From contig NZ_JAPVBJ010000005.1 in NCBI RefSeq assembly GCF_026967985.1, forward strand, positions 206,564 to 270,563: DNA of 64,000 bases, given 5' to 3'. Positions 39,130 through 47,043 of the stretch are shown in pieces (positions within the stretch are counted from its first letter, which is position 1; each line of letters begins with the position of its first letter). The notes beneath the pieces were generated by a model that was not told where the DNA came from, ran no database searches, and was given only the letters and a program-made list of their open reading frames with translations. The DNA is from Modestobacter sp. VKM Ac-2984. Its GTDB lineage: Bacteria > Actinomycetota > Actinomycetes > Mycobacteriales > Geodermatophilaceae. The position numbers were made by a program, and so were the translations under genes.

Positions 39130-39867
39130 TCACGCTGTGTACACGACCTGGAACGCTTCGGCGAGGTGCCCGTCGGGCAGGCCGTGGGTGCGCGCGTTCT
39201 GCCGCATCCAGCCGGTCAGGAACTCCTCCATCTGCCCCTCGGGCCAGTGCGAGACCTGGCTGACGTGCGAGCGCAGCGCGGCGAGCTTGTGGTCCAGCAC
39301 GTCGGTCACGTCCACGGCGTGGTCCGAGCGGGGGCCGCCGCCCAGCCACACCTCCGACACCGTCCAGGCCTCCAGGGCCTCGTCGGCCAGCAGCTCGGGG
39401 AAGGCGAAGGGGTTGCGGGCGTCGGGGTAGACCGCCCGCAGCGTGGACTCGCCCACGGTCATGTGGTCGGGGTGGCTGGCGCCGATCCGCTCCCAGAACC
39501 GCTCGGGCGAGCTGGTCAGGACGCGCTGCGGGCGCACCTGCCGGATCACCCGGCTGATGTCCCGGCGCAGGTCCAGGGTCGGCTCCAGCCGCCCGTCCGG
39601 GTACCCGAGGAAGCGGACGTCGGTGACCCCGACCGCGGCTGCGGCGGCACGCTGCTCGGCCCGGCGCAGCGGCCCCATCTCCTCGCGCGGGGTCTCGTCG
39701 AAGCCACCGGCGTCCCCGTCGGTGACGATGCAGTAGGTGACCTCGGTGCCCGCCGCCGTCCAGCCGGCCACCGTGCCCGAGCTGCCGAAGTCGACGTCGT
39801 CGGGGTGGGCGAGCACGCACAGGGCGCGCTCGACGAACGGGGCAGGGGCCTCGGGCAGCGGCATCAC
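39130..39867 (-). CDS. PIG-L family deacetylase (LmbE/MshB-like)
   Basis: Zinc-dependent N-deacetylase, 245 residues. The motif LAHPDDVDFGSSG gives the zinc ligands H21 and D24 and the base D23. A later SHPDHMTVGE supplies the third ligand. The family includes MshB and Mca of mycothiol metabolism and GlcNAc-lipid deacetylases; the end of this protein does not settle which. GTG 39867 lies 7 nt after TAGGCT on the minus strand, so it is probably leaderless. Its promoter overlaps the stop of the upstream ECF sigma gene. Confidence 0.9.
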   Translation of the reverse strand: MMPLPEAPAPFVERALCVLAHPDDVDFGSSGTVAGWTAAGTEVTYCIVTDGDAGGFDETPREEMGPLRRAEQRAAAAAVGVTDVRFLGYPDGRLEPTLDLRRDISRVIRQVRPQRVLTSSPERFWERIGASHPDHMTVGESTLRAVYPDARNPFAFPELLADEALEAWTVSEVWLGGGPRSDHAVDVTDVLDHKLAALRSHVSQVSHWPEGQMEEFLTGWMRQNARTHGLPDGHLAEAFQVVYTA

Positions 39868-39874
39868 GCGGGCG

Positions 39875-39880
39875 AGCCTA
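39875..39880 (-). promoter_or_regulatory. -10 element of the PIG-L deacetylase (leaderless type)
   Basis: TAGGCT on the minus strand, 7 nt before GTG 39867. It overlaps the TGA of the ECF41 gene (39878-39880). Confidence 0.55.
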
Positions 39881-40792
39881 GGTCGCGGCGCCCGGGCGTC
39901 CGGCCAGGCCCTGCAGCTTGTCGGGGTTGCGGACGACCAGCACCTGCTCGATGAGCCCGTCGGCGACGACGAGCGACATGGTCAGGAACGGCTCGGCGCC
40001 GCTCCAGCCCACGATCGCCGGAGTGCCGTTGACCTCCACGACCTCGATCCGCAGGTCGGGCACGTCCGTGGCCTGCGCGGCGATCCCGACCAGGAACCGG
40101 CTGACCTTCTCCGCGCCGGAGATCGGCCGCAGCGCCGCCTTCGCCTTGCCGCCGCCGTCGGTGACCAGCACGACGTCGGGGGCCAGCGCCGCCAGCAGCG
40201 CGTCGACGTCACCGCCGGCGCAGGCCGCCAGGAAGCGGTCGGTCACCTCCCGCTGGGCACGGCGGTCGGTGTCGAACCGGGGACGGCGGGCCTGCACGTG
40301 CTCCCGTGCCCGGTGCGCCATCTGCCGGACGGCGGACTCGCTGCGGCCCAGCGCGGCCGCGACCTCGGCCACCGGCAGGGCGAAGACCTCGCGGAGCACG
40401 AAGACCGCACGCTCGGCGGGGGAGAGGGTCTCCAGCACGACCAGCAGCGCCAGGGAGACCGCCTCCCCGGTCTCGGCCACCTCGCTCGGGTCGGCCGGGC
40501 CGGGTGCCGCGGCGACCCGGTCTCCCCCGGTGAGCAGCGGCTCGGGCAGCCACGGCCCGACGTAGCTCTCCCGCCGGACGCGGGCGGAGCGGAGCCGGTC
40601 GAGCGCCAGCCGGGTGGTGACCTGCACCAGGTAGGCCCGCGGGTCGGTGACGTCGGTCCGGTCGGCCGCCGACCAGCGCAGCCATGCGTCCTGCACGGCG
40701 TCCTCGGCGTCGGCCACGCTGCCCAGCAGCTGGTAGGCGACGGAGAACAGCAGTCGGCGGTGGTCGGCGAACAGGTCGGCGGCGGCGTTCAC
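39878..40792 (-). CDS. ECF41-type RNA polymerase sigma factor (SigJ-like)
   Basis: A 304-residue ECF sigma factor. The sigma-2 region (VAYQLLGSVADAEDAVQDAWLRW) and sigma-4 region (LSPAERAVFVLREVFALPVAEVAAALG) are followed by a SnoaL/NTF2-like C-terminal domain of about 110 residues. This extra domain defines the ECF41/SigJ group, where it modulates activity instead of a separate anti-sigma factor. It overlaps the upstream carboxymuconolactone decarboxylase-like gene by 4 nt (GTGA), the classic ECF41 partner arrangement. An ECF41-like promoter precedes the partner gene. Confidence 0.92.
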   Translation of the reverse strand: MNAAADLFADHRRLLFSVAYQLLGSVADAEDAVQDAWLRWSAADRTDVTDPRAYLVQVTTRLALDRLRSARVRRESYVGPWLPEPLLTGGDRVAAAPGPADPSEVAETGEAVSLALLVVLETLSPAERAVFVLREVFALPVAEVAAALGRSESAVRQMAHRAREHVQARRPRFDTDRRAQREVTDRFLAACAGGDVDALLAALAPDVVLVTDGGGKAKAALRPISGAEKVSRFLVGIAAQATDVPDLRIEVVEVNGTPAIVGWSGAEPFLTMSLVVADGLIEQVLVVRNPDKLQGLAGRPGAAT

Positions 40793-41352
40793 CGGCCCGG
40801 CACCTCGCACCGTTCCCGGAAGCCCTGGCTGGTCAGCCCGAGGGCGGCGTTGGTCCGCGAGCGGGAGTTCTCCACGGAGATCATCATCGTCAGCTCCACC
40901 AGCTGGGCGTCGTCCAGATCGCGCCGCAGGTCCGCGACCATCTCGTCGGTCACCTGCGGTGGGGTGGCCGTCATGGCCTCCGCGTAGCCCATCACCCGTC
41001 GTTCCAGGTCGCTGTACACCTGGCTGTCCCGCCACCGCGGGACGTCGCGCAGCTTGGCCGGCTCCACCCCGCGCCGGCTGCTCTCCCAGAAGCCGAAGTC
41101 CAGGCACCAGGAACAGCCGATGGTGGCCGCCGAGGACATCACCGCCAGCGCCTTGAGCGTCGGGTCCAGCCGGCGCCACCGGGCCACGCTCTTCTCGTGG
41201 CGGACCTGGCTGAGCAGCACGCGCGGGTGGTGCGCCATCGCCGCGCCCGGGTCGAGCACCGCCCCGTAGGTGCGGCGGGACCACCATTCCGCCACCCGGG
41301 TCAGCGGGGTGCGGGGCGGGTCGAGCGGGATGCGGGCGGTGTCGGTGGTCAT
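40789..41352 (-). CDS. Carboxymuconolactone decarboxylase/AhpD-like protein, ECF41 partner
   Basis: A 187-residue protein of the CMD/AhpD-like fold. The active-site pair C80-x-x-C83 is in IGCSWCLDFG, a redox motif in AhpD-type members. These proteins (COE group) are the usual genomic partners and regulatory targets of ECF41 sigma factors. The ATG 41352 start follows GGAGAGGAC; ATG 41370 is an alternative. It shares an operon with the sigma factor and lies behind a TGTCACG-N17-CGTC promoter. The reaction in vivo is unknown. Confidence 0.9.
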   Translation of the reverse strand: MTTDTARIPLDPPRTPLTRVAEWWSRRTYGAVLDPGAAMAHHPRVLLSQVRHEKSVARWRRLDPTLKALAVMSSAATIGCSWCLDFGFWESSRRGVEPAKLRDVPRWRDSQVYSDLERRVMGYAEAMTATPPQVTDEMVADLRRDLDDAQLVELTMMISVENSRSRTNAALGLTSQGFRERCEVPGR

Positions 41353-41387
41353 GTCCGTCGTCCTCTCCATCGGCTGGTGCCCATGGA

Positions 41388-41415
41388 GACGGGACGGCGC
41401 CCGCAGACGTGACAT
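41388..41415 (-). promoter_or_regulatory. Candidate ECF41-dependent promoter
   Basis: On the minus strand TGTCACG (41409-41415), a 17-nt spacer, then CGTC (41388-41391), about 36 nt before ATG 41352. This is close to the published ECF41 consensus of a TGTCACA-type -35 and CGTC -10, implying autoregulation of the COE-sigma operon. Confidence 0.65.
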
Positions 41416-41455
41416 CCGCCCTCGACCGCACCGCGGATGGGCGAGGAGGACGGCG

Positions 41456-41743
41456 TCAGAGCCGGCCGCGGCCCTGGCGCAGCAGCATCATCCCGAGGGT
41501 CGAGCCGTCCGGGCCGAGGGCGTCGCGGAAGCGGGAGAGCACCCGCTGCTCGCGGGAGAGCGACAGCCGCATGCCACCGCTCGCGGTGCGCAGCGAGCCG
41601 ATCTCCTGGGAGATGGCCAGCCGGCGCCGCACGAGCGCGATGATCTCGGCGTCGCAGGCGTCGATCTCACCGCGCAGCGCGTCGATCCGCGCCGCGGTCT
41701 CGGCGGCCGAGCTGTCGGTGGTGGGGGAGAGGGCGGTGCTCAT
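41456..41743 (-). CDS. aroQ: Chorismate mutase, AroQ-delta type
   Basis: Converts chorismate to prephenate, the branch to phenylalanine and tyrosine. The 95-residue helical protein has DALRGEIDACDAEIIALVRRR, the helix with RTASGGMRLSLSREQRVLSRF, and the C-terminus LGMMLLRQGRGRL. It matches actinobacterial AroQ-delta enzymes such as the mycobacterial Rv0948c, but ends at the Leu of the GRGRL motif. In mycobacteria and corynebacteria this class needs complex formation with DAHP synthase for full activity. The start is the ATG after GGAGGAA. A candidate transcription attenuator lies upstream (41788-41898). Confidence 0.93.
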   Translation of the reverse strand: MSTALSPTTDSSAAETAARIDALRGEIDACDAEIIALVRRRLAISQEIGSLRTASGGMRLSLSREQRVLSRFRDALGPDGSTLGMMLLRQGRGRL

Positions 41744-41787
41744 CGGTTCCTCCGGGGTGCAGGAGGCCGTCGGGACCCCAGAGACGG

Positions 41788-41819
41788 AAAAACGCCCCGG
41801 GGCCGTGGGCCCGGGGCGT
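41788..41819 (-). terminator. Rho-independent terminator upstream of aroQ (attenuator candidate)
   Basis: On the minus strand a 10-bp GC stem (41810-41819 with 41792-41801, 8-nt loop) is followed directly by a run of T (41792-41788). T-tracts are absent from the other hairpins in this window. It lies between a short leader ORF and aroQ, not after any gene on that strand. Confidence 0.75.
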
Positions 41820-41835
41820 CGTGTGCGGTGGCGGT

Positions 41836-41898
41836 TCAGCCAGCCGAGACGGACACCGGAACCCGGTGGCCGTAGGAAAACTCTCGGGGGCTGAGCAC
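41836..41898 (-). CDS. Candidate leader peptide of aroQ (Phe/Tyr codons)
   Basis: A 20-codon ORF on the minus strand, GTG 41898 to TGA 41836. A CACACT -10-like hexamer (41906-41911) lies 7 nt before the GTG, fitting a leaderless start. The middle reads REFSYGHR; Phe is encoded by TTT, rare at this GC content, and Tyr by TAC. Two codons later a 6-bp hairpin begins (CACCGG-GTT-CCGGTG, 41854-41868), and the T-tract terminator follows the stop by 16 nt. This geometry suggests ribosome-mediated attenuation by Phe/Tyr supply; only one codon of each is a weakness. Confidence 0.5.
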   Translation of the reverse strand: MLSPREFSYGHRVPVSVSAG

Positions 41899-41905
41899 GT
41901 CCAGG

Positions 41906-41911
41906 AGTGTG
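41906..41911 (-). promoter_or_regulatory. -10-like element of the aroQ leader
   Basis: CACACT on the minus strand, 7 nt before the leader GTG at 41898; weaker than the TANNNT elements elsewhere. Confidence 0.35.
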
Positions 41912-42000
41912 CCACAGCCCACGGTCCTGGGCCATCGCCGATCACGCCGCCGACCACCCCGCCGACACGCGGGCCGCCCGGAGTCGTCGGTGTCCCGGCT

Positions 42001-42006
42001 TAGAGT
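42001..42006 (+). promoter_or_regulatory. -10 element of pcrA
   Basis: TAGAGT followed by 9 nt and the ATG at 42016, implying a leaderless or nearly leaderless transcript. Confidence 0.45.
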
Positions 42007-42015
42007 GGCGGGGTC

Positions 42016-44307
42016 ATGAGCAGCCCCCAGCACACCCTCCCCGGCACCGCCGCGCTCCCCCGGCACACCTCCGGCCAGACCGGCCGCGAGCTGGACCGGA
42101 TGCTCGCCGGCCTGAACGGCCCGCAGCGCGAGGCCACGGTGCACGAGGGCAGTCCGCTGCTCATCGTCGCCGGCGCCGGCTCCGGCAAGACGCGCGTGCT
42201 CACCCACCGCATCGCCTACCTGCTCGGCGCCCGCGGCGTGCAGCCCGGCGAGATCATGGCGATCACCTTCACCAACAAGGCCGCCGGGGAGATGAAGGAG
42301 CGCGTCGCCGCGCTGGTCGGTCCGCGGGCCCGGGCCATGTGGGTGTCCACGTTCCACTCCATGTGCGTGCGCATCCTGCGGGCCGAGGCCGGCAAGCTGG
42401 GCATGAAGAGCTCGTTCACCATCTACGACCAGGGCGACTCGGTCCGGCTGATGACGATGGTCGCCCGCGACCTGGACCTCGACGCCAAGCGGTATCCCGG
42501 CCGCAGCCTGGCCAACCAGGTGTCGAACCTGAAGAACGAGCTGGTCGACGAGGAGTCCTACGCCCCGCAGACGGCACCGGAGAAGGTGCTGAAGGAGGCG
42601 TACACCCTCTACCAGCGGCGGCTGCGCGAGGCGCACGCCATGGACTTCGACGACCTGATCATGACCACGGTGCACCTGCTCCAGGCCTTCCCCGACGTGG
42701 CCGAGCACTACCGCCGCCGGTTCCGGCACGTGCTGGTCGACGAGTACCAGGACACCAACCACGCCCAGTACGTGCTGGTCCGCGAACTGGTCGGCACGCA
42801 CGGTGGCCCGGTGCCGCCGGCCGAGCTGTGCGTCGTCGGCGACGCCGACCAGTCGATCTACGCCTTCCGCGGCGCGACGATCCGCAACATCGACGAGTTC
42901 GAACGCGACTACCCCGACGCCACCACCATCGTGCTGGAGCAGAACTACCGCTCCACCCAGCGCATCCTGCGCGCGGCCAACCAGGTGATCGCCCGAAACA
43001 CCGCCCGTCGGCCGAAGAACCTGTGGTCCGACGCCGGTGACGGCGAGCTGATCGAGGGCTACGTCGCCGACAACGAGCACGACGAGGCCGCCTGGGTCGC
43101 CGAGCAGATCGACGCGCTCACCGACGAGGGCACGGCCCGGCCGGCCGACATCGCGATCTTCTACCGCACCAACAACGCCTCCCGTGTCTTCGAGGAGGTG
43201 TTCATCCGGGTCGGCATGCCCTACAAGGTCGTCGGCGGGGTGCGCTTCTACGAGCGCCGGGAGGTCCGGGACGCGGTCGCCTACCTCAAGGTGATCGCCA
43301 ACCCGGCCGACGTGGTCAGCCTGCGCCGGGTGCTCAACACCCCCAAGCGGGGCATCGGCGAGCGGGCCGAGGCGTGCGTCGAGCGGTTCGCCGACCGCGA
43401 GCGGATCCCGTTCGCCAGCGCGCTGCGCCGGTGCTCGGAGGTCGGTGACCTGGCCACCCGCTCGCTCAAGGCGATCCAGGAGTTCGTCGCCCTGCTGGAG
43501 GAGTTCGAGCAGCTGGTCGAGACCGGTTCGGGCCCGGCGGCCCTGCTGGAGAGCGTGTTGGACCGCACCGGCTACCTGGCCGAGCTCGAGGCCAGCACCG
43601 ACCCGCAGGACGAGGGGCGGGTCGACAACCTCAACGAGCTGATCTCGGTGGCCGCCGAGTTCGAGGCGGCGAACCCCGGGGGCACGGTCACCGAGTTCCT
43701 CGAGCAGGTCTCGCTGGTCGCCGACGCCGACCAGATCCCGGTCAGCGGCGACGAGGCCGGCGTGGTGACCTTGATGACCCTGCACACCGCCAAGGGCCTG
43801 GAGTTCCCGGTGGTCTTCCTCACCGGCCTGGAGGACGGCGTCTTCCCGCACCTGCGGGCCCTCGGTGACCCGCGGGAGCTGGAGGAGGAGCGGCGGCTGG
43901 CCTACGTGGGCATCACCCGGGCGCGGCAGCGGCTGTTCCTGTCCCGCGCCACCGTGCGCACCAACTGGGGGCAGCCGGCCTACAACCCGCCGTCCCGGTT
44001 CCTCGACGAGCTGCCGACCGACGCCGTCCACTGGGAGCGGCTGGAGCCGGCCCCCAGCAAGCCGATGAGCTCGGCGCAGGCGCGGGTCGCCTCGACGGGC
44101 CTGTCCACCGGGGGGCTCCGCGGCGGTGCCGGCAACCGGGCAGTGATCAGCGTCGACGTCGGCGACCGGGTCAGCCACGACGCCTTCGGGCTCGGCACGG
44201 TGGTCGAGATCAACGGCGCCGGCGACAAGGCGCAGGCCACGGTCGACTTCGGCTCCGGTGGCACCAAGCGCCTCGTGCTCCGCTACGCCCCGCTGGTCAA
44301 GCTCTGA
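42016..44307 (+). CDS. pcrA: ATP-dependent DNA helicase PcrA/UvrD
   Basis: Superfamily 1A 3'-5' helicase for nucleotide excision repair, replication restart and plasmid replication. The 763-residue protein has motif I AGAGSGKT (residues 52-59), motif Ia ITFTNKAAGEM, motif II LVDEYQDTN, motif III GDADQSIYAFRGA, motif IV EQNYRST, motif V LMTLHTAKGLEF and motif VI AYVGITRARQRL. The C-terminal Tudor-like domain (VGDRVSHDAFGLGTVVEI) contacts RNA polymerase in UvrD/PcrA. The 3' end overlaps the convergent GNAT gene by 11 bp. Confidence 0.97.
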   Translation: MSSPQHTLPGTAALPRHTSGQTGRELDRMLAGLNGPQREATVHEGSPLLIVAGAGSGKTRVLTHRIAYLLGARGVQPGEIMAITFTNKAAGEMKERVAALVGPRARAMWVSTFHSMCVRILRAEAGKLGMKSSFTIYDQGDSVRLMTMVARDLDLDAKRYPGRSLANQVSNLKNELVDEESYAPQTAPEKVLKEAYTLYQRRLREAHAMDFDDLIMTTVHLLQAFPDVAEHYRRRFRHVLVDEYQDTNHAQYVLVRELVGTHGGPVPPAELCVVGDADQSIYAFRGATIRNIDEFERDYPDATTIVLEQNYRSTQRILRAANQVIARNTARRPKNLWSDAGDGELIEGYVADNEHDEAAWVAEQIDALTDEGTARPADIAIFYRTNNASRVFEEVFIRVGMPYKVVGGVRFYERREVRDAVAYLKVIANPADVVSLRRVLNTPKRGIGERAEACVERFADRERIPFASALRRCSEVGDLATRSLKAIQEFVALLEEFEQLVETGSGPAALLESVLDRTGYLAELEASTDPQDEGRVDNLNELISVAAEFEAANPGGTVTEFLEQVSLVADADQIPVSGDEAGVVTLMTLHTAKGLEFPVVFLTGLEDGVFPHLRALGDPRELEEERRLAYVGITRARQRLFLSRATVRTNWGQPAYNPPSRFLDELPTDAVHWERLEPAPSKPMSSAQARVASTGLSTGGLRGGAGNRAVISVDVGDRVSHDAFGLGTVVEINGAGDKAQATVDFGSGGTKRLVLRYAPLVKL

Positions 44308-44833
44308 GCTGGTCGGTGGCGAGCTCGTAGACCAGCTCGAGACCGTCCTCGTCGTCCTCCTGCTCACCGACCAGCACGAAGCCGTAGGGCAGCGCGAGGG
44401 CCTGGGACGCGGTGTTGGTCGGGCTGATCGTCACCCGGACGGTGCGGACCGCGGGCTCCGCCCGTGCGCGGCTGAGCAACTGTTCGAAGGCGGCCCGGGC
44501 GTAGCCCCGCCGGCGCCATGCGGGTGCCACGGCGTACCCGATCTCCACCATGCCGTCGCCGTCGGGTGAGCCGTGGAAACCTGCCCGTCCGACTGCCGCC
44601 CGACGGGTGGGGTCCCAGATGACCCGGGTGATCCAGCCGGCGTCCCCGGGCTGGGTGGTCAACTGTGCGGCGCGCCGGCGCCACACGGACGCCCAGTCCG
44701 GGCCGGCGAAGTACCCGGTCAGCGGCACGGGGCTGAGTTCGTCGGCCGTGGCGAGATCACCGGCGGCCAGGGCGGTGAACGCCGCAGCCGAGAGCTGGAC
44801 CAGCCGCACGGACGGCGGGTCGGCGGAGGTCAC
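44297..44833 (-). CDS. GNAT family N-acetyltransferase
   Basis: A 178-residue acetyltransferase. The acetyl-CoA motif is VAPAWRRRGYARAAFEQLL (R-R-x-G-Y/x-A form), and TNTASQALALPYGFVLVGEQ covers the C-terminal beta-bulge region. It resembles the RimJ/GNAT_3 group that acetylates ribosomal proteins or small amines; the substrate is not predictable. It starts at GTG 44833, 30 bp from the M23 gene stop on the same strand. Confidence 0.85.
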   Translation of the reverse strand: MTSADPPSVRLVQLSAAAFTALAAGDLATADELSPVPLTGYFAGPDWASVWRRRAAQLTTQPGDAGWITRVIWDPTRRAAVGRAGFHGSPDGDGMVEIGYAVAPAWRRRGYARAAFEQLLSRARAEPAVRTVRVTISPTNTASQALALPYGFVLVGEQEDDEDGLELVYELATDQLRA

Positions 44834-44863
44834 CGGGCCAGTCTGCCGGGGCCCCGACCTGGG

Positions 44864-45739
44864 TCAGCCGACGGAGACGCCCCGCTCGGCGAGCCAGGCC
44901 TCCGGGTCGATCGGCTTGCCGTTCATCCCACCGCGGTGGATCTCGAAGTGCAGGTGCGGCCCGGTCGACTGGCCCTGGTTGCCGACCTTGGCGATCTGCT
45001 GACCCGCCGAGACGACGTCGCCGGCGGCCACGTCGTAGTAGCGCATGTGCCCGTAGATCTGGACGTTCCCGTCGGCGTCCTGGATGTAGACGGCGTTGCC
45101 GTAGCCGGACGCGGGGCCGGCGCGCAGCACGACCCCGTCCGCCGCGGCGAAGATCGGCGTGCCGAGCGGGGCGGCGAGGTCGAGGCCCCAGTGCATGGTG
45201 CCCCAGCGCTGGCAGAAGCACGTGGTCATCCGGCCGGCGGTGGGCACGACGAAGTCCGGCTCGCGGGCGGCCCGGGATGCGGCGATCTCGCTCAGCCGGG
45301 CCTGGGCCTCCACCTGGCTGATCTCCCCGCGCACGCCCTCCACGTCCACGCCGCCGGCGAAGCTGGCATCGGTCAGGCCCAGCCCGTAGTCCACCCCGGA
45401 GGCCACCGGGGCGGGTGTCGGCTCGCCGAGGCCGCCCATCAGCGAGGTCGCCAGGGCGCCGACGACGGCGACGGCGAGCAGCAGCGGTGCCCGGCGCCGC
45501 GGCGGGCGGGGGACGCGGCGCTGCGGGGCCGCGCCCGCTGAGCTCGGTGGGGTCTCCGCGGGTCCGGCCGGGGTGCCGGTGGCGGTGCCGGGGTCGGTCT
45601 CCTGGGTGGCCGCCCACTCGCGGTCCCAGTCCCAGTCGTCGTCGAACTCGTCGCTCCAGTCGCCGGACGTGCCGGTGAGGGCAGCGGCAGGGACGACCTC
45701 GGACTGCGTGCGGCCGACGAGTTCTCGCAGACGGGACAA
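44864..45739 (-). CDS. M23 family metallopeptidase (LytM-type)
   Basis: Cell-wall endopeptidase. The C-terminal LytM domain (about 165-290) has the zinc motif HWGLDLAAPLGTP (H-x3-D) and the catalytic HxH in TGPHLHFEIH, so it should be active. A basic Pro/Arg stretch and one membrane helix (APLLLAVAVVGALATSLMGG) precede it, so the enzyme faces outside with a short acidic cytoplasmic N-terminus. The start is uncertain: TTG 45739 after GGGAAGG gives 291 residues and MSRLRELVG-like wording. A longer frame to 45898 would run through two hairpins. It is commonly located near sucC in actinobacteria. Confidence 0.85.
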   Translation of the reverse strand: MSRLRELVGRTQSEVVPAAALTGTSGDWSDEFDDDWDWDREWAATQETDPGTATGTPAGPAETPPSSAGAAPQRRVPRPPRRRAPLLLAVAVVGALATSLMGGLGEPTPAPVASGVDYGLGLTDASFAGGVDVEGVRGEISQVEAQARLSEIAASRAAREPDFVVPTAGRMTTCFCQRWGTMHWGLDLAAPLGTPIFAAADGVVLRAGPASGYGNAVYIQDADGNVQIYGHMRYYDVAAGDVVSAGQQIAKVGNQGQSTGPHLHFEIHRGGMNGKPIDPEAWLAERGVSVG

Positions 45740-45786
45740 CGGGCACCTTCCCGGGCAGCACGCCGCGGGCAGCCGGGCGTCGTCGG

Positions 45787-45864
45787 GCACCAGCCGGCCG
45801 CAGGGAGCGGCTGGTGCTGGCACTGCGGTTTCGATGACGCCGACGGAGATCCCATCGGTGTCAT
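45787..45864 (-). promoter_or_regulatory. Structured leader upstream of the M23 peptidase
   Basis: Two stem-loops: a perfect 10-bp stem 45787-45796/45808-45817 with an 11-nt loop, and a 10-bp stem 45834-45843/45855-45864 with one G-T pair on one strand. They would lie in the 5' UTR if TTG 45739 is the start. No c-di-AMP riboswitch core could be recognised. Confidence 0.4.
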
Positions 45865-45971
45865 TCGCGACGCTACGGAGGGGGCCAGGAGCCACCAACG
45901 ACCTGACTGCGCGTGTCGTGGAGCAGTGCTATGAGTGACGACACCCGCAGTTGGCAGGTGTCGACATGTGG

Positions 45972-46880
45972 TCAGGCAGCGGCGACGGGGATGTCGTCGG
46001 TCGCGGTCCGCAGGCCGGCCAGGGTCGCGGCGACCTCGTCCACCACACCCCGGTGGATGGGCAGCGACATGTGGCCCACGCCCGGCACGAGGACGTTGCG
46101 GGCCTGGAGGTCGGGGTGGTCGCAGCGCCCGGCCGACGACGGCACGACCATCTGGTCGAGGTCGCTGTAGACCGCCGTCACCCGGGTCCGGCACTCCGGC
46201 GCCGGCGCGGCGAGCTCCTGGAACAACGCCGACCCCGGTCGGAGCTGGCGCACCAGGCGGGTGGGCAGGACGTGCGCCCACCGGCTCCCACCGTGCGGCG
46301 TCCCGAGGGTGACCAGCGACTCCACCCGCGCATCACCGCCCAGGCGCTGCACGAGGTACCGGGCGACGAGCCCGCCGAGGCTGTGGCCCACCACGTGCAC
46401 CCGGTCGTGACCGGTGGCCCGGCAGACCTCCTCGATGTGCTGGCCCAGCGCCTCGGCGGCGCTCTCCACGTCGCGCAGCAACGGGCTGTAGTTCCACGTG
46501 CAGACCTGGGCGAAGCCGCGTCGTCGGAGACCCCGGCGCATCACCGTGAACACCGACCGGTTGTCGACCAGCCCGTGGACCAGGACCACGGGGATGCGGG
46601 CGGCCAGGGGGTCGGCGGCGAACAGGGCGCGGACGGCGGCCGGCTGCGGGCGGGGGCGGTAGCTCCCGTCGGGGCGCAACCGCTCGGTGCGGGTGCCGAG
46701 TGGGTAGAGCAGCGTGTGTGCCCCCACCCAGGCCAGCTCGGTGAGGCTGCCGGTGATCGCGGCCGGGGAGACCAGCCGGCGGAGGCCGGTGCGCCGGGCG
46801 TTCGCCGGCGGGACGTCGCTGCCTGCCGCGGAGTGCGGGGCGTGCCAGGCTGGTACGGAGGGCAGAACGGGTACCTGCAC
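45972..46880 (-). CDS. Esterase/lipase (PGAP1-like alpha/beta hydrolase)
   Basis: A 302-residue lipase-type hydrolase. IPVVLVHGLVDNRSVF is the oxyanion strand, VHVVGHSLGGLVARYLVQ the nucleophile elbow, TLGTPHGGSRWA a typical triacylglycerol-lipase segment, and the His is in VPGVGHMSLPIHR. YSDLDQMVVP supplies the acid. There is no clear signal peptide. Start GTG 46880 follows GGAGGGAGAA. Homologues often lie near icmB and sucCD in actinobacteria. Lipid substrate inferred only from family. Confidence 0.88.
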   Translation of the reverse strand: MQVPVLPSVPAWHAPHSAAGSDVPPANARRTGLRRLVSPAAITGSLTELAWVGAHTLLYPLGTRTERLRPDGSYRPRPQPAAVRALFAADPLAARIPVVLVHGLVDNRSVFTVMRRGLRRRGFAQVCTWNYSPLLRDVESAAEALGQHIEEVCRATGHDRVHVVGHSLGGLVARYLVQRLGGDARVESLVTLGTPHGGSRWAHVLPTRLVRQLRPGSALFQELAAPAPECRTRVTAVYSDLDQMVVPSSAGRCDHPDLQARNVLVPGVGHMSLPIHRGVVDEVAATLAGLRTATDDIPVAAA

Positions 46881-47043
46881 GCCGTTCTCCCTCCCGTCCG
46901 TCCCGGCACCGCGCCGGGCGGCGCGCCATGGACAGTGGTGTGCTCGGTTCAGGGGACCGTAATGCCCCGTTGTGTTGAAAGTCATACAACCGACACACGA
47001 CACGCGTCCGTGGCCAGACAGCCTGATCCCGAGGAGACCCCCA

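Noticed and set aside
45740..45900. c-di-AMP (ydaO-type) riboswitch upstream of the M23 peptidase
   Set aside because: I could not find the conserved core segments of that riboswitch; only two simple stem-loops are visible.
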